This document shows, piece by piece, positions 18,235 to 26,206 of a stretch of DNA of 64,000 nucleotides. Below the pieces are notes generated by a model. It had not been told where the DNA came from. It did not search any database and was given only the letters and a program-made list of their open reading frames with translations. The stretch's first letter is position 1. Every line of letters starts with the position of its first letter. This DNA is from Bacteroidota bacterium (GTDB taxonomy: Bacteria > Bacteroidota > Bacteroidia > Chitinophagales > Chitinophagaceae), in the NCBI GenBank assembly GCA_018266455.1, contig JAFEAJ010000026.1:62001-126000 (forward strand), read 5' to 3'. Position numbers and translations under genes: made by a program.

Positions 18235-19875
18235 TCAATTCATTTTTTTAGAGGTGATGTAGAAATTCCGGTCTACCCTGAAATCGGCGCCATCAGGTAC
18301 TTTGAGCATTTTCCATGTTTCGGAAGGGTCGATCCATGCTTCTTTTCCTGCAAAAATCTTTACGGGCATTTTAAAACCGCTCACGCAGTTTGCCCATCGA
18401 TAGGACAGGGCTGATTTATTGATTTTATATTCCAGCACGGGAATTTCCGTTGTGCGCAAATATTGGTCGAACACTTTGGAGAAATCTATTTTTGCATGAA
18501 GGCTGATGTAGTCTTCAATTTGTTTGGAGGTTACCGTCTGGTGATAAAAATCGCGGTTCAGCCCCCTCAATATTTCCCTGAACAGCGAATCGTTATTGAT
18601 GACCTGGCGGATGGTATGTATCATGTTGCCCCCTTTGTAATACATGTCGCCGGAGCCTTCTTCATTCACGCCATAATGGGCAATAATGGGTTTGTCATTC
18701 CTTATCCTTTTCCTGGTGCCGATGCAATAATCATCGCCCGCTTCCAGGCCGTCCTGGCATTCGGTATAAATGGTTTCCGAATAATTGGTAAAGCCTTCGT
18801 GCACCCACATGTCAGCTAGGTCTTTTGTAGTGATGTTGTTGCCGAACCATTCATGCCCGCTTTCATGCACAATAATAAAGTCCCATTTCAGCCCCCAGCC
18901 TGTTCCTGAAAGATCAGTACCAAGATAGCCATTCATGAACCGGTTGCCATAAGCTACCGCACTTTGGTGTTCCATTCCGAGATGTGGCGCTTCCACCAGT
19001 TTATATCCGTCTTCATAAAACGGATAAGGCCCAAACCAGTATTCGAAACAATGCAGCATGCTGTCGGCCTGCTTAAATTGTTCTTTGGCTTTTTCCAGGT
19101 CATAATCCAGCACCCAGTAATCGCAATCCAGTTTTCCTTTTTCGCCCATATAATCTTCGTGCCAGGTTACATATTTGCCGATATAAGGAATGATGTTGTA
19201 GTTATTAATAGGATTTGCCACTTCCCATTTGAAGGTGGTAGTGCCATCGCTGTTTGGCTTTTTTTCTTTCAGCCTCCCATTGCCGACAGCAACGAGGGTA
19301 TCGGGCACGGTTATGGTCAATGATGCGCCGCTGTCCGGTTCATCGCCCTGGTAATCTTTGCAGGGGTACCAAACGCTGGCGCCCAAACCCTGGCAGGCAA
19401 CGCTCATCCAGGGCCTGCCCAATTTATCGGTAGTAAATATCCAGCCGCCATCCCATGGCGGGCGGGCGGCAATGCGCGGGCTGCCACCGTAAATGATTTT
19501 AATCTTCTCTACATCTCCAATATGCAGTTCGGATGAGAATTTTACATGGAACACATTGCCCTCCCTTTGAAAATTCAAATTCCTTTCCCTCCATTCGATC
19601 TGTTGAATTTCTAAAGGCTCCTGCAGGTCAATCTGCATATTACTGCCTTCAGCAACTACTTTGAACGTGATTTCGTTGCTGCCCCGGATACGCTTTTTTG
19701 CATAATCTGGCTTTACTTCAATATCGTACCTCAGCACGTCCCACCAGGCCCTTTCAGGGGTAACTGAGCCCCGCAGCGTGTCTGCATGGGTGAAATGCTC
19801 CGTGCTGGTTTGTGCGCTAACAGGGAGGCATAAGTAAAAAGAAGAAATTAAAAAATAAAAGTGTACAGCTTTCAT
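18235..19875 (-). CDS. M1-family zinc aminopeptidase, secreted
   Basis: Signal peptide (KAVHFYFLISSFYLCLPVSA) plus an M1 metallopeptidase of 546 residues. The zinc site is HESGH (H337, E338, H341) with the third ligand E360 in HEGFTNYSE, and the substrate-binding exopeptidase loop reads GMEHQ (300-304) in place of GAMEN. The usual N-terminal beta-sandwich is present (ITFKVVAEG...IDLQEPLEIQQIEW). It probably trims peptides in the periplasm or outside the cell. It ends 46 bases upstream of the flippase gene start on the same strand. Confidence 0.92.
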   Translation of the reverse strand: MKAVHFYFLISSFYLCLPVSAQTSTEHFTHADTLRGSVTPERAWWDVLRYDIEVKPDYAKKRIRGSNEITFKVVAEGSNMQIDLQEPLEIQQIEWRERNLNFQREGNVFHVKFSSELHIGDVEKIKIIYGGSPRIAARPPWDGGWIFTTDKLGRPWMSVACQGLGASVWYPCKDYQGDEPDSGASLTITVPDTLVAVGNGRLKEKKPNSDGTTTFKWEVANPINNYNIIPYIGKYVTWHEDYMGEKGKLDCDYWVLDYDLEKAKEQFKQADSMLHCFEYWFGPYPFYEDGYKLVEAPHLGMEHQSAVAYGNRFMNGYLGTDLSGTGWGLKWDFIIVHESGHEWFGNNITTKDLADMWVHEGFTNYSETIYTECQDGLEAGDDYCIGTRKRIRNDKPIIAHYGVNEEGSGDMYYKGGNMIHTIRQVINNDSLFREILRGLNRDFYHQTVTSKQIEDYISLHAKIDFSKVFDQYLRTTEIPVLEYKINKSALSYRWANCVSGFKMPVKIFAGKEAWIDPSETWKMLKVPDGADFRVDRNFYITSKKMN

Positions 19876-19940
19876 TTTATCAGGAGCTTTTCTGTAAAAA
19901 TAAATGAAGTAATATTTTGTAATGATAGCAAGCCTAAATT

Positions 19941-21113
19941 TTAACGAATTGCGCCAACCGGCCCCGTTTTGTTTTTTTCGAAAGGGTTTCCCCAGTTTTG
20001 ATTAATGTACTTTCTGCATGGCTTCTCAATGGCATAATAGCTAAGGGACGACAAGGCGATCAGCAGCAAAACATAAATAATACAATACATCAGCCCGCTC
20101 CCGAAATCGATATTCAGCTTGCCCCTGCCAACCCCTGTAACGCCAGGCAGGCGATAACCATGCGAGAAAGGCACCTGGAAAAATATCTGCATCAAATAAA
20201 TGGAATACGAAATATTGCCAAGATATTGCAGGGCTTTGTTGTTGCAAATTGTATGCACTTTACTTTCATTTCCTGCAAAGCTCAATACCAGCAAAGCGAA
20301 CAGCACAACAACGATTGCATCGTTCAAGGCAAAATGAAGGGCTGTTGCCAACAGCAATAATATTATCAGGCCAGTCAGGTCATTGCCAAATATTTTTTTT
20401 GCATGTGCAGATCGATAGAAAACATACACTACCATGCCGCACATAAAACCGGCAAGCCCCCGCAAAAAGCCATAGTCATAAGTGGAATTGATATTGTGCG
20501 CAACAGGTGCCGAGGGATATAATGGGTTTACCCTTGGCAGCAAATACATGATGCTGTAATATGCAGCCATGATGAACAGGAGAAACACAACCACAGCAAC
20601 TATTTTTTTTCTGCTGATGAACAAGGCCATAAAAGGGAACAGCATATAGCTCCACCATTCGGGGCTAATGCTCCACGATGGGATGTTCCAGGTGTACATT
20701 TTAGTGGTATAAAAAGCATGCAACAGCAAAAAGTTAAATGGTATGGCTGATGGCGCTTCGATCAGCTTTGCCTGGCCATCGCCCGGCGGCAATACAAAAA
20801 AAACAACTGCTATTAACAACAGCAATGAAAAAAAATGCAAGGGATAGATCCTTGCGAACCTGGCCACCATAAACTGCCTGAAAGATTTTTTTGAAATTGC
20901 GGTTTTAAAAGCATCCCCATAAACATGCAGCATAATAAACCCGCTCATGATGAAGAACAAGTCCACCATCAGGTAGCTTTTTTCGAAGAACATGGTTGTT
21001 TTGGCAGGAATAAAACGGGCAATGGCCATCTCAAAATGAAAGATGGCCACCAGCAAAGCAGCCATCCCGCGCAACGGGGTCAGGTTCGAAATGTATTTGG
21101 CGCTATGTTGCAT
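19941..21113 (-). CDS. Membrane acyltransferase, acyltransferase-3 family
   Basis: A 390-residue protein with about ten membrane helices, starting with the family pattern LTPLRGMAALLVAIFHFEMA and an FFIMSGFIMLHVYG motif. The family O-acetylates or O-acylates surface sugars (OafA and NodX types). The catalytic His is expected in the IFHFEM segment. Its position next to the flippase and M1 genes suggests cell-surface polysaccharide modification, which is an inference. It starts about 140 bases after msrA, behind a bidirectional hairpin. Confidence 0.88.
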   Translation of the reverse strand: MQHSAKYISNLTPLRGMAALLVAIFHFEMAIARFIPAKTTMFFEKSYLMVDLFFIMSGFIMLHVYGDAFKTAISKKSFRQFMVARFARIYPLHFFSLLLLIAVVFFVLPPGDGQAKLIEAPSAIPFNFLLLHAFYTTKMYTWNIPSWSISPEWWSYMLFPFMALFISRKKIVAVVVFLLFIMAAYYSIMYLLPRVNPLYPSAPVAHNINSTYDYGFLRGLAGFMCGMVVYVFYRSAHAKKIFGNDLTGLIILLLLATALHFALNDAIVVVLFALLVLSFAGNESKVHTICNNKALQYLGNISYSIYLMQIFFQVPFSHGYRLPGVTGVGRGKLNIDFGSGLMYCIIYVLLLIALSSLSYYAIEKPCRKYINQNWGNPFEKNKTGPVGAIR

Positions 21114-21182
21114 GGGGCAGTGCTGGTATAAGCAATGAAGATAGGCGAAATTTTAATTTTATTTTTTAAGCGGAATAAAATA

Positions 21183-21215
21183 AAAAAGAACCACGTTTAA
21201 CCCGGGTTCTTTTTT
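21183..21215. terminator. Bidirectional terminator between msrA and the acyltransferase
   Basis: AAAAAGAACC (21183-21192) pairs with GGTTCTTTTT (21205-21214) across a 12-base loop. A runs on one side and T runs on the other allow termination in either direction; it follows the msrA stop at 21253 in the leftward sense. Confidence 0.75.
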
Positions 21216-21252
21216 ACCGGCCATCGGCTGCCGGTAGTAAGCGGTTTGCCCC

Positions 21253-21936
21253 TTATTGTTTCTTCAGCAAATTTTTGAATACTTTCTCAAACTTCTCCAC
21301 TTTTGGCCTAATCACAAAACTGCAGTAAGGCTGTGAGCCGTGCAGGTTGAAATAATCCTGGTGATAATTTTCTGCAGGGTAAAATTTTGTGTAAGCAACT
21401 ATTTCCGTAACAATAGGCTTATTATAAGCCCCGCTTTTGTTCAGTTCCGTTTTATAATGTGCTGCTTTTTCTTTTTGTTCTTCGTTGTGATAAAAAATAG
21501 CGCTGCGGTACTGCGTGCCCACGTCGTTGCCCTGCCTGTTAAGGCTGGTGGGGTCGTGGCACTCCCAAAAAACTTCCAGCAGTTGGTCATACGAAATGGT
21601 GTTGGGGTCATAAATAATTTGAAGGCATTCGGCGTGGCCGGTAGTGCCGGTGCACACTTCTTCATAAGTCGGACTGGCCACATGCCCGCCCGAAAAACCC
21701 GAAATGGTTTTATAAACGCCTTTCAGTCTTTGAAAAATGGCTTCGGTGCACCAAAAGCAGCCTGTGGCAAAAGTAGCCGTATCGGTTTTAATGCCTGAAG
21801 GAATAACTGTTTCGTTCATGTTTGTAATTTGAGTGTTTGTATGCCCGCACGAGCTTGTTAATAAAGCAAGCGATGTAATAAAAGCAAATGCGCTCATGGT
21901 TTTTGTTTTAATACGGTGGAACAAATTTAATTTCAT
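21253..21936 (-). CDS. msrA: Peptide-methionine (S)-S-oxide reductase, lipid-anchored
   Basis: MsrA repairs oxidised methionine in proteins. The catalytic motif is GCFWCTEAIFQ. The core runs on through HAECLQIIYDP, RSAIFYHNEEQ and AENYHQDYF, all MsrA hallmarks. The N-terminus has a charged segment and a hydrophobic stretch ending LLTSSC, a lipobox, so the enzyme is likely exported and anchored in the envelope instead of cytoplasmic. Starting at the first ATG keeps the positive n-region. No msrB domain is fused. Confidence 0.95.
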   Translation of the reverse strand: MKLNLFHRIKTKTMSAFAFITSLALLTSSCGHTNTQITNMNETVIPSGIKTDTATFATGCFWCTEAIFQRLKGVYKTISGFSGGHVASPTYEEVCTGTTGHAECLQIIYDPNTISYDQLLEVFWECHDPTSLNRQGNDVGTQYRSAIFYHNEEQKEKAAHYKTELNKSGAYNKPIVTEIVAYTKFYPAENYHQDYFNLHGSQPYCSFVIRPKVEKFEKVFKNLLKKQ

Positions 21937-22149
21937 TTGGCAAGCTAATAAGCATTTGCAGCAACTTATGTAAGCAATATGACAATTGAAAGAGTTTAAA
22001 TGTTCGTTAACAGCCTGGCGCCTACTTATTTCTTCGTTGCCGGCTGGCCCTCTTGTTCAACATTCATCCCATCTTTGGCCCGGTGCCTCATCCGGTAGCC
22101 GCAAACTTTCCCCTTCCCGCATTATCAAATTCCTTCTTAATTTCAGCCC

Positions 22150-24267
22150 ATGAAATTCTTTCCTTCATCGGCGCCGGCGCAACTGGAATTCGACAAGATC
22201 AAATCACTGCTTGCGGGCCATTGCAAAACGGGATATGCCATTGAAAAAGCAAATGCATTGCGCATCCATACCCGCCGTGAATATATTGAACTGGAGCTCC
22301 AGCAGTCGAACGAATTCAAATTGCTTTTGCAAAGCGCACAATATTTCCCGAACGATGATGTGCTGAACCTTTCGAAAGAACTGCAACTGCTCGGCATTCC
22401 GGGGGCTGTATTAAACGGGGAAGATTTCTTAGAGATCAGGAAGCTCGCAGGCAGCATAAAAAATATTTTCCGATGGTTCGATGCAGAAAGAAAACTGGCC
22501 TATCCGGCGCTGGCAAAAGTGATTGAGCATACGTATTATGAAAAAGCGGTTATAGCGCATATTGATGAAGTGATTGATGAAAACGGGCATGTGAAAGACA
22601 GCGCTTCTGGTGCGCTTGCCCATATCAGGATGGGCCTCTTCAGAAAGCGCAATGAACTGCGCCGCGCCTTCGACCGCATTTTATCGAAGCTGAACAAAGC
22701 AGGCTATGTGGCCGAAACGGAAGAAGCATTTTTGAACGGCAGGAGAGTGATTGCCATTTTTGCCGAGAACAAAAGGCAGGTAAAAGGCATATTGCACGGC
22801 GAGAGCGATACCCGGCGCACTTCTTTTATAGAGCCGGAAGAAACCATCGGGCTGAACAATGACGTGTTTTCCCTGGAGCATGAAGAAAGCCGGGAAGTGT
22901 ACCGCATATTGCGGGAACTGACTGCCCGGCTCTCCGGTTATGCATTGCTGTTAACTGCCTACCATAATGTGCTGGGCGAATATGATTTTATTGCTGCCAG
23001 GGGAAAACTGGCTATTGATATCAATGGCAATTTCCCTTTGCTACATGATAAAGCACATGTGCATTTGAAGGAGGCTTACCACCCTTTATTATACCTGTAC
23101 AACAAAAAAAACAATAAACCAACTATCCCAGCCCATATTGAGTTGAATGAAAAAAACCGGCTGTTGGTCATATCGGGCCCAAATGCAGGCGGCAAAACGG
23201 TTACTTTAAAAACAGTTGGCTTGCTGCAACTAATGGCACAAAGCGGTTTGCTGATACCGGTGCACCCGAATTCTGAGCTCGGCATCTTCAAACAGTTGAT
23301 GATACACATTGGCGACACGCAAAGCCTGGAATTTGAACTGAGCACCTACAGCTCGCACCTGATGAACATGAAACACTTCATGGAAAATGCAAATGGAAAG
23401 ACTTTATTTTTTATTGATGAACTGGGCAGCGGCAGCGACCCCAACCTCGGCGGCGCTTTTGCCGAAGTGATACTGGAAGAACTGGTAAAAAAGCATGCGT
23501 TTGGCATTGTTACCACACATTACCTGAACCTGAAAGTGATGGCCAACAAAACGCCGGGCATCATCAACGGCGCGATGGCTTTTGATGAAAAAAATTTGCA
23601 GCCATTGTACAGGCTCATTATCGGCAAGCCCGGTTCATCGTATACCTTTTCTATTGCAGAAAGAATTGGGCTGGAGCCCGTGTTAATAAAACGGGCAAGG
23701 GCATTGGTTGATGAAGGGCATTTCCGTTTGGATAAATTATTGAACCGGACCGAACAGGATTTGCAAAACCTGGAAAAAGAAAAAGCAGCGCTTCAAAAGC
23801 TGATGAAAGAAAACGAGCGGTTAAAAAAAGAAATGGAGCTGTTGATGGATAAAGAAAAACATCATCAACAGGTAGAGCTGCTCAGGCACCGGAATAAAAT
23901 TTCAGAAGATCGCATTGCCTATTTAAAAGAAACGGAACGGAAGCTGAAGCAAATTGTTTTTGACTGGAAAAAGGCCGGGAATAAAAACGAAGCCATTAAA
24001 CAAATGCAGGCTTTGCTGTTTGGGCAAAAGGAAAAACAGGTGAACGAGAAAGCAAAAAAGAAGTTTGATATGAAATATGCTGAAACTGGTGGCGAAGCCA
24101 AAGTAGGAGACAAAGTGATGATGAAAAAAAATCACCAGGTAGGAACCCTGAAAGAAATGAGGGGAAAAAAAGCGGTGGTGCAATTGGGGCTTGTGCCAAT
24201 AACTGTTGATGTAGCAGATTTGGCAGTGGTCAGGGACAAGCCTGAAGGCAAAAGCGAAAAAAAGTAG
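22150..24267 (+). CDS. mutS2: MutS2-type ATPase without Smr domain
   Basis: A MutS-family clamp and ATPase. The Walker A is SGPNAGGKTVT at about 343-350, the signature region is LSTYSSHLMNM and the Walker B is LFFIDELGSGSDP; a coiled coil (about 530-620) follows. It lacks the mismatch-recognition domain of MutS, so it is of MutS2 type, which acts on recombination intermediates or stalled ribosomes. Typical MutS2 is near 780 residues and ends in an Smr nuclease; here the protein stops at 705 after a KOW-like segment (VGDKVMMKKNHQVGTLKEMRG). No Smr-coding frame follows, only a REP-like element. Confidence 0.9.
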   Translation: MKFFPSSAPAQLEFDKIKSLLAGHCKTGYAIEKANALRIHTRREYIELELQQSNEFKLLLQSAQYFPNDDVLNLSKELQLLGIPGAVLNGEDFLEIRKLAGSIKNIFRWFDAERKLAYPALAKVIEHTYYEKAVIAHIDEVIDENGHVKDSASGALAHIRMGLFRKRNELRRAFDRILSKLNKAGYVAETEEAFLNGRRVIAIFAENKRQVKGILHGESDTRRTSFIEPEETIGLNNDVFSLEHEESREVYRILRELTARLSGYALLLTAYHNVLGEYDFIAARGKLAIDINGNFPLLHDKAHVHLKEAYHPLLYLYNKKNNKPTIPAHIELNEKNRLLVISGPNAGGKTVTLKTVGLLQLMAQSGLLIPVHPNSELGIFKQLMIHIGDTQSLEFELSTYSSHLMNMKHFMENANGKTLFFIDELGSGSDPNLGGAFAEVILEELVKKHAFGIVTTHYLNLKVMANKTPGIINGAMAFDEKNLQPLYRLIIGKPGSSYTFSIAERIGLEPVLIKRARALVDEGHFRLDKLLNRTEQDLQNLEKEKAALQKLMKENERLKKEMELLMDKEKHHQQVELLRHRNKISEDRIAYLKETERKLKQIVFDWKKAGNKNEAIKQMQALLFGQKEKQVNEKAKKKFDMKYAETGGEAKVGDKVMMKKNHQVGTLKEMRGKKAVVQLGLVPITVDVADLAVVRDKPEGKSEKK

Positions 24268-24310
24268 TGTTTGTTCAATATACATTCTCAATCAATATCA
24301 TCCGGGTAAG

Positions 24311-24402
24311 TTGGGCTAAAGCCCACTGGAATTGACTTTGAATTTATAGTGCCCTTAAGGGCAGGGCTACGAAAGCCGCATTCTATAAAGGCTTTAGCCC
24401 AA
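24311..24402. repeat. REP-like palindromic element after mutS2
   Basis: TTGGGCTAAAGCC (24311-24323) and GGCTTTAGCCCAA (24390-24402) are a perfect 13-bp inverted repeat. Inside lie a second pair, TTTATAG (24343-24349) with CTATAAA (24383-24389), and a 14-base perfect palindrome TGCCCTTAAGGGCA (24350-24363). The whole unit folds as a long multi-part hairpin. It has no coding content and could be one copy of an interspersed REP/MITE family, or serve as the mutS2 transcript end. Confidence 0.6.
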
Positions 24403-24440
24403 TATGATGAAATTTAGATGGACAATAATGATTCTCAATA

Positions 24441-24611
24441 AAGAAAAAGGCAAAAACTCCTGTTGCATTAGCGTTGTTTTTATCAGCCATGCATCTTTTG
24501 GCTCAGCCCAGCACGAATAAACTTAACCAGGTATTTCCGGCAGATATAAGCCCAAGGGGTGCGTGTGACCATTGCCATTCATTTTTGTGGTGGCCCGGAT
24601 GGGTTATTTGA
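24441..24611 (+). pseudogene. Possible gene remnant with lost start, 56 codons
   Basis: A frame reads KKKAKTPVALALFLSAMHLL, then AQPSTNKLNQVFPADIS and ACDHCHSFLWWPGWV before a stop. That looks like a signal peptide joined to a mature protein with a CxxC motif. No ATG is present at the expected start; AAG (24441-24443) sits where ATG would be, matching the MKKAKT start of the lipoprotein gene at 25549. A stop lies just upstream. It may be a decayed gene or chance; no family was recognised. Confidence 0.3.
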
Positions 24612-24755
24612 GTTGGCGCACTGACCGGGTATTCCCTTATTTCCTCCAAATATGAGATTGAAATTGCCGAAAATTTATTTGCACTTGAGTATTTGTATTA
24701 CAATCAGAAATTTTGGGGAAGAATTATTTGGTTCATTTATCTAAAAACTAAAACT

Positions 24756-25367
24756 ATGAAACAATGTATTGCCACCATGATGCTTGCCCTTTTCCTTTGT
24801 GCATGCGGCAAGTCAAAAAACAGCGGATCGCCAAAAACAGTGACCCCCTTCACCCAATACCTTACCCAAAACAAAAATACAGCGCAGGTGGGCATTCAAT
24901 TAAATGACACCGCCAGGGAGATCGGATATACTTTTCGCGCTGCGGGTGCAGGCACAATTTATGAACTTGGCCTGCGGGTTCCCGATTCATCGCACGCTTA
25001 TATGGTTTCCGTATGGGACTCTGCAACAAAAACCCCGTTGGTTCAAAAGCCAATTCAGTGCACAGGCACACTGGCATTCACTTATCTTGATTTAACAGCC
25101 ACCAATGAAGCAATTGGTATTCAGGCACAGCATACTTATGTGGTCAGCTTCAATACAGTTCCGGTAAACACAACAAGCGCCAGTCCAATTGGCCTCCTGT
25201 TTGGCGCCAGTAACACACAGTCCCAGGTGTTTCCTTTTGTTGAGGGAATTGTTGCTTATTACGATCAATATGAAAAATATTATGTGAGCACACCAACTTT
25301 TCCGGATTACCCGATCAGGCGCCACGACCTGATTTTCGGCCTTGTAGATATTGGCTTTAAATATTGA
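24756..25367 (+). CDS. DUF4082-like lipoprotein (first of a tandem pair)
   Basis: A lipobox (LALFLCAC, Cys at about 17) gives a lipid-anchored protein of about 203 residues. The body reads AREIGYTFRAAGAGTIYELG...VSVWDSATKTPLV, the pattern of the DUF4082 beta-sandwich domain seen in surface and carbohydrate-linked proteins. The upstream frame opens at 24693, but the ATG at 24756 (MKQCIATMML) places the signal peptide properly. It is about 180 bases before a clear paralogue (25549). Its role is unknown; a surface location is likely. Confidence 0.75.
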   Translation: MKQCIATMMLALFLCACGKSKNSGSPKTVTPFTQYLTQNKNTAQVGIQLNDTAREIGYTFRAAGAGTIYELGLRVPDSSHAYMVSVWDSATKTPLVQKPIQCTGTLAFTYLDLTATNEAIGIQAQHTYVVSFNTVPVNTTSASPIGLLFGASNTQSQVFPFVEGIVAYYDQYEKYYVSTPTFPDYPIRRHDLIFGLVDIGFKY

Positions 25368-25548
25368 AACCAAAAATTTCCTGTTCGCGTCAGTTACGGA
25401 ATATTTTGTGCCGCTTATTAAGTGTATATCAGGAAAAATATAGTTATGGACAGATCAGCAAAAGATTAAAGGGCCTGGCTGCGCCAACAAAAAGGCCGGC
25501 TATATATTTTGTTGTTGGGCCATTATTAAAGAACAATAAATCATCAAC

Positions 25549-26184
25549 ATGAAAAAGGCAAAAACAATTTTTTCATTGCTAATAGTGATTTTGTTTCTTT
25601 TGACCGGCTGCCAGAAGAAACCATTTCAGACAGGGGGCAGGATCTCCCGGGTAAATCCATTTTCGCAATATTTACAGGATAATGGGAATAAAGTCGATGT
25701 TACGCTTCATGAAAATGATCTGCCGGTAGAGATAGGGTATAGCTTTACCGCTTCCGATACGGGCACAATTTATGAAATCGGGATCAGGCTGCCTGATTCA
25801 GGAAGAGTATATACTGTTACGCTCTGGGATGGCGTTACCCAGGCCCCTTTAATTCAAAAAGACATAAAAGTAAATACTACAACAGGTTTTTCTTATGATG
25901 ACCTGAGCTCAACCAATGAGGCAGTTCATATCCTGGGAAACCATAGTTACGTCATTAGCGTAAATATGACCCAATCCGGCGTAGCAGGAGCAGCCGGGGA
26001 TGGTTTTTATAATGCAAGGCGAACGGACCAGGCAAATATATTCCCACTTACAGAAAGCTACATCACTTACCAGAACCAATATAACAAAATCACACCCACA
26101 CCGGCATTCCCGGATAACCTGGTGGTATACCAGGATTTCATCAATGGGCTGTGCGATATAGGGTTCAGCCATATTACGAATTGA
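25549..26184 (+). CDS. DUF4082-like lipoprotein (second of a tandem pair)
   Basis: MKKAKTIFSLLIVILFLLTGC is a lipoprotein signal. The mature part VEIGYSFTASDTGTIYEIGIRLP...VTLWDGVTQAPLIQK aligns with the preceding gene throughout, including the ends (FPLTESYITYQNQY...PAFPDN against FPFVEGIVAYYDQY...PTFPDY). The pair therefore arose by local duplication. The gene ends 22 bases before the barrel gene of the surface module, so it may belong to that transcription unit. Confidence 0.8.
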   Translation: MKKAKTIFSLLIVILFLLTGCQKKPFQTGGRISRVNPFSQYLQDNGNKVDVTLHENDLPVEIGYSFTASDTGTIYEIGIRLPDSGRVYTVTLWDGVTQAPLIQKDIKVNTTTGFSYDDLSSTNEAVHILGNHSYVISVNMTQSGVAGAAGDGFYNARRTDQANIFPLTESYITYQNQYNKITPTPAFPDNLVVYQDFINGLCDIGFSHITN

Positions 26185-26206
26185 CCATTTCCTATTAAGG
26201 TATAAA

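Noticed and set aside
25380..25420. Possible LytTR-like GTTCGC and GTTACG near 25390
   Set aside because: The two cores are 10 bases apart, not 21, so they do not form the paired site.
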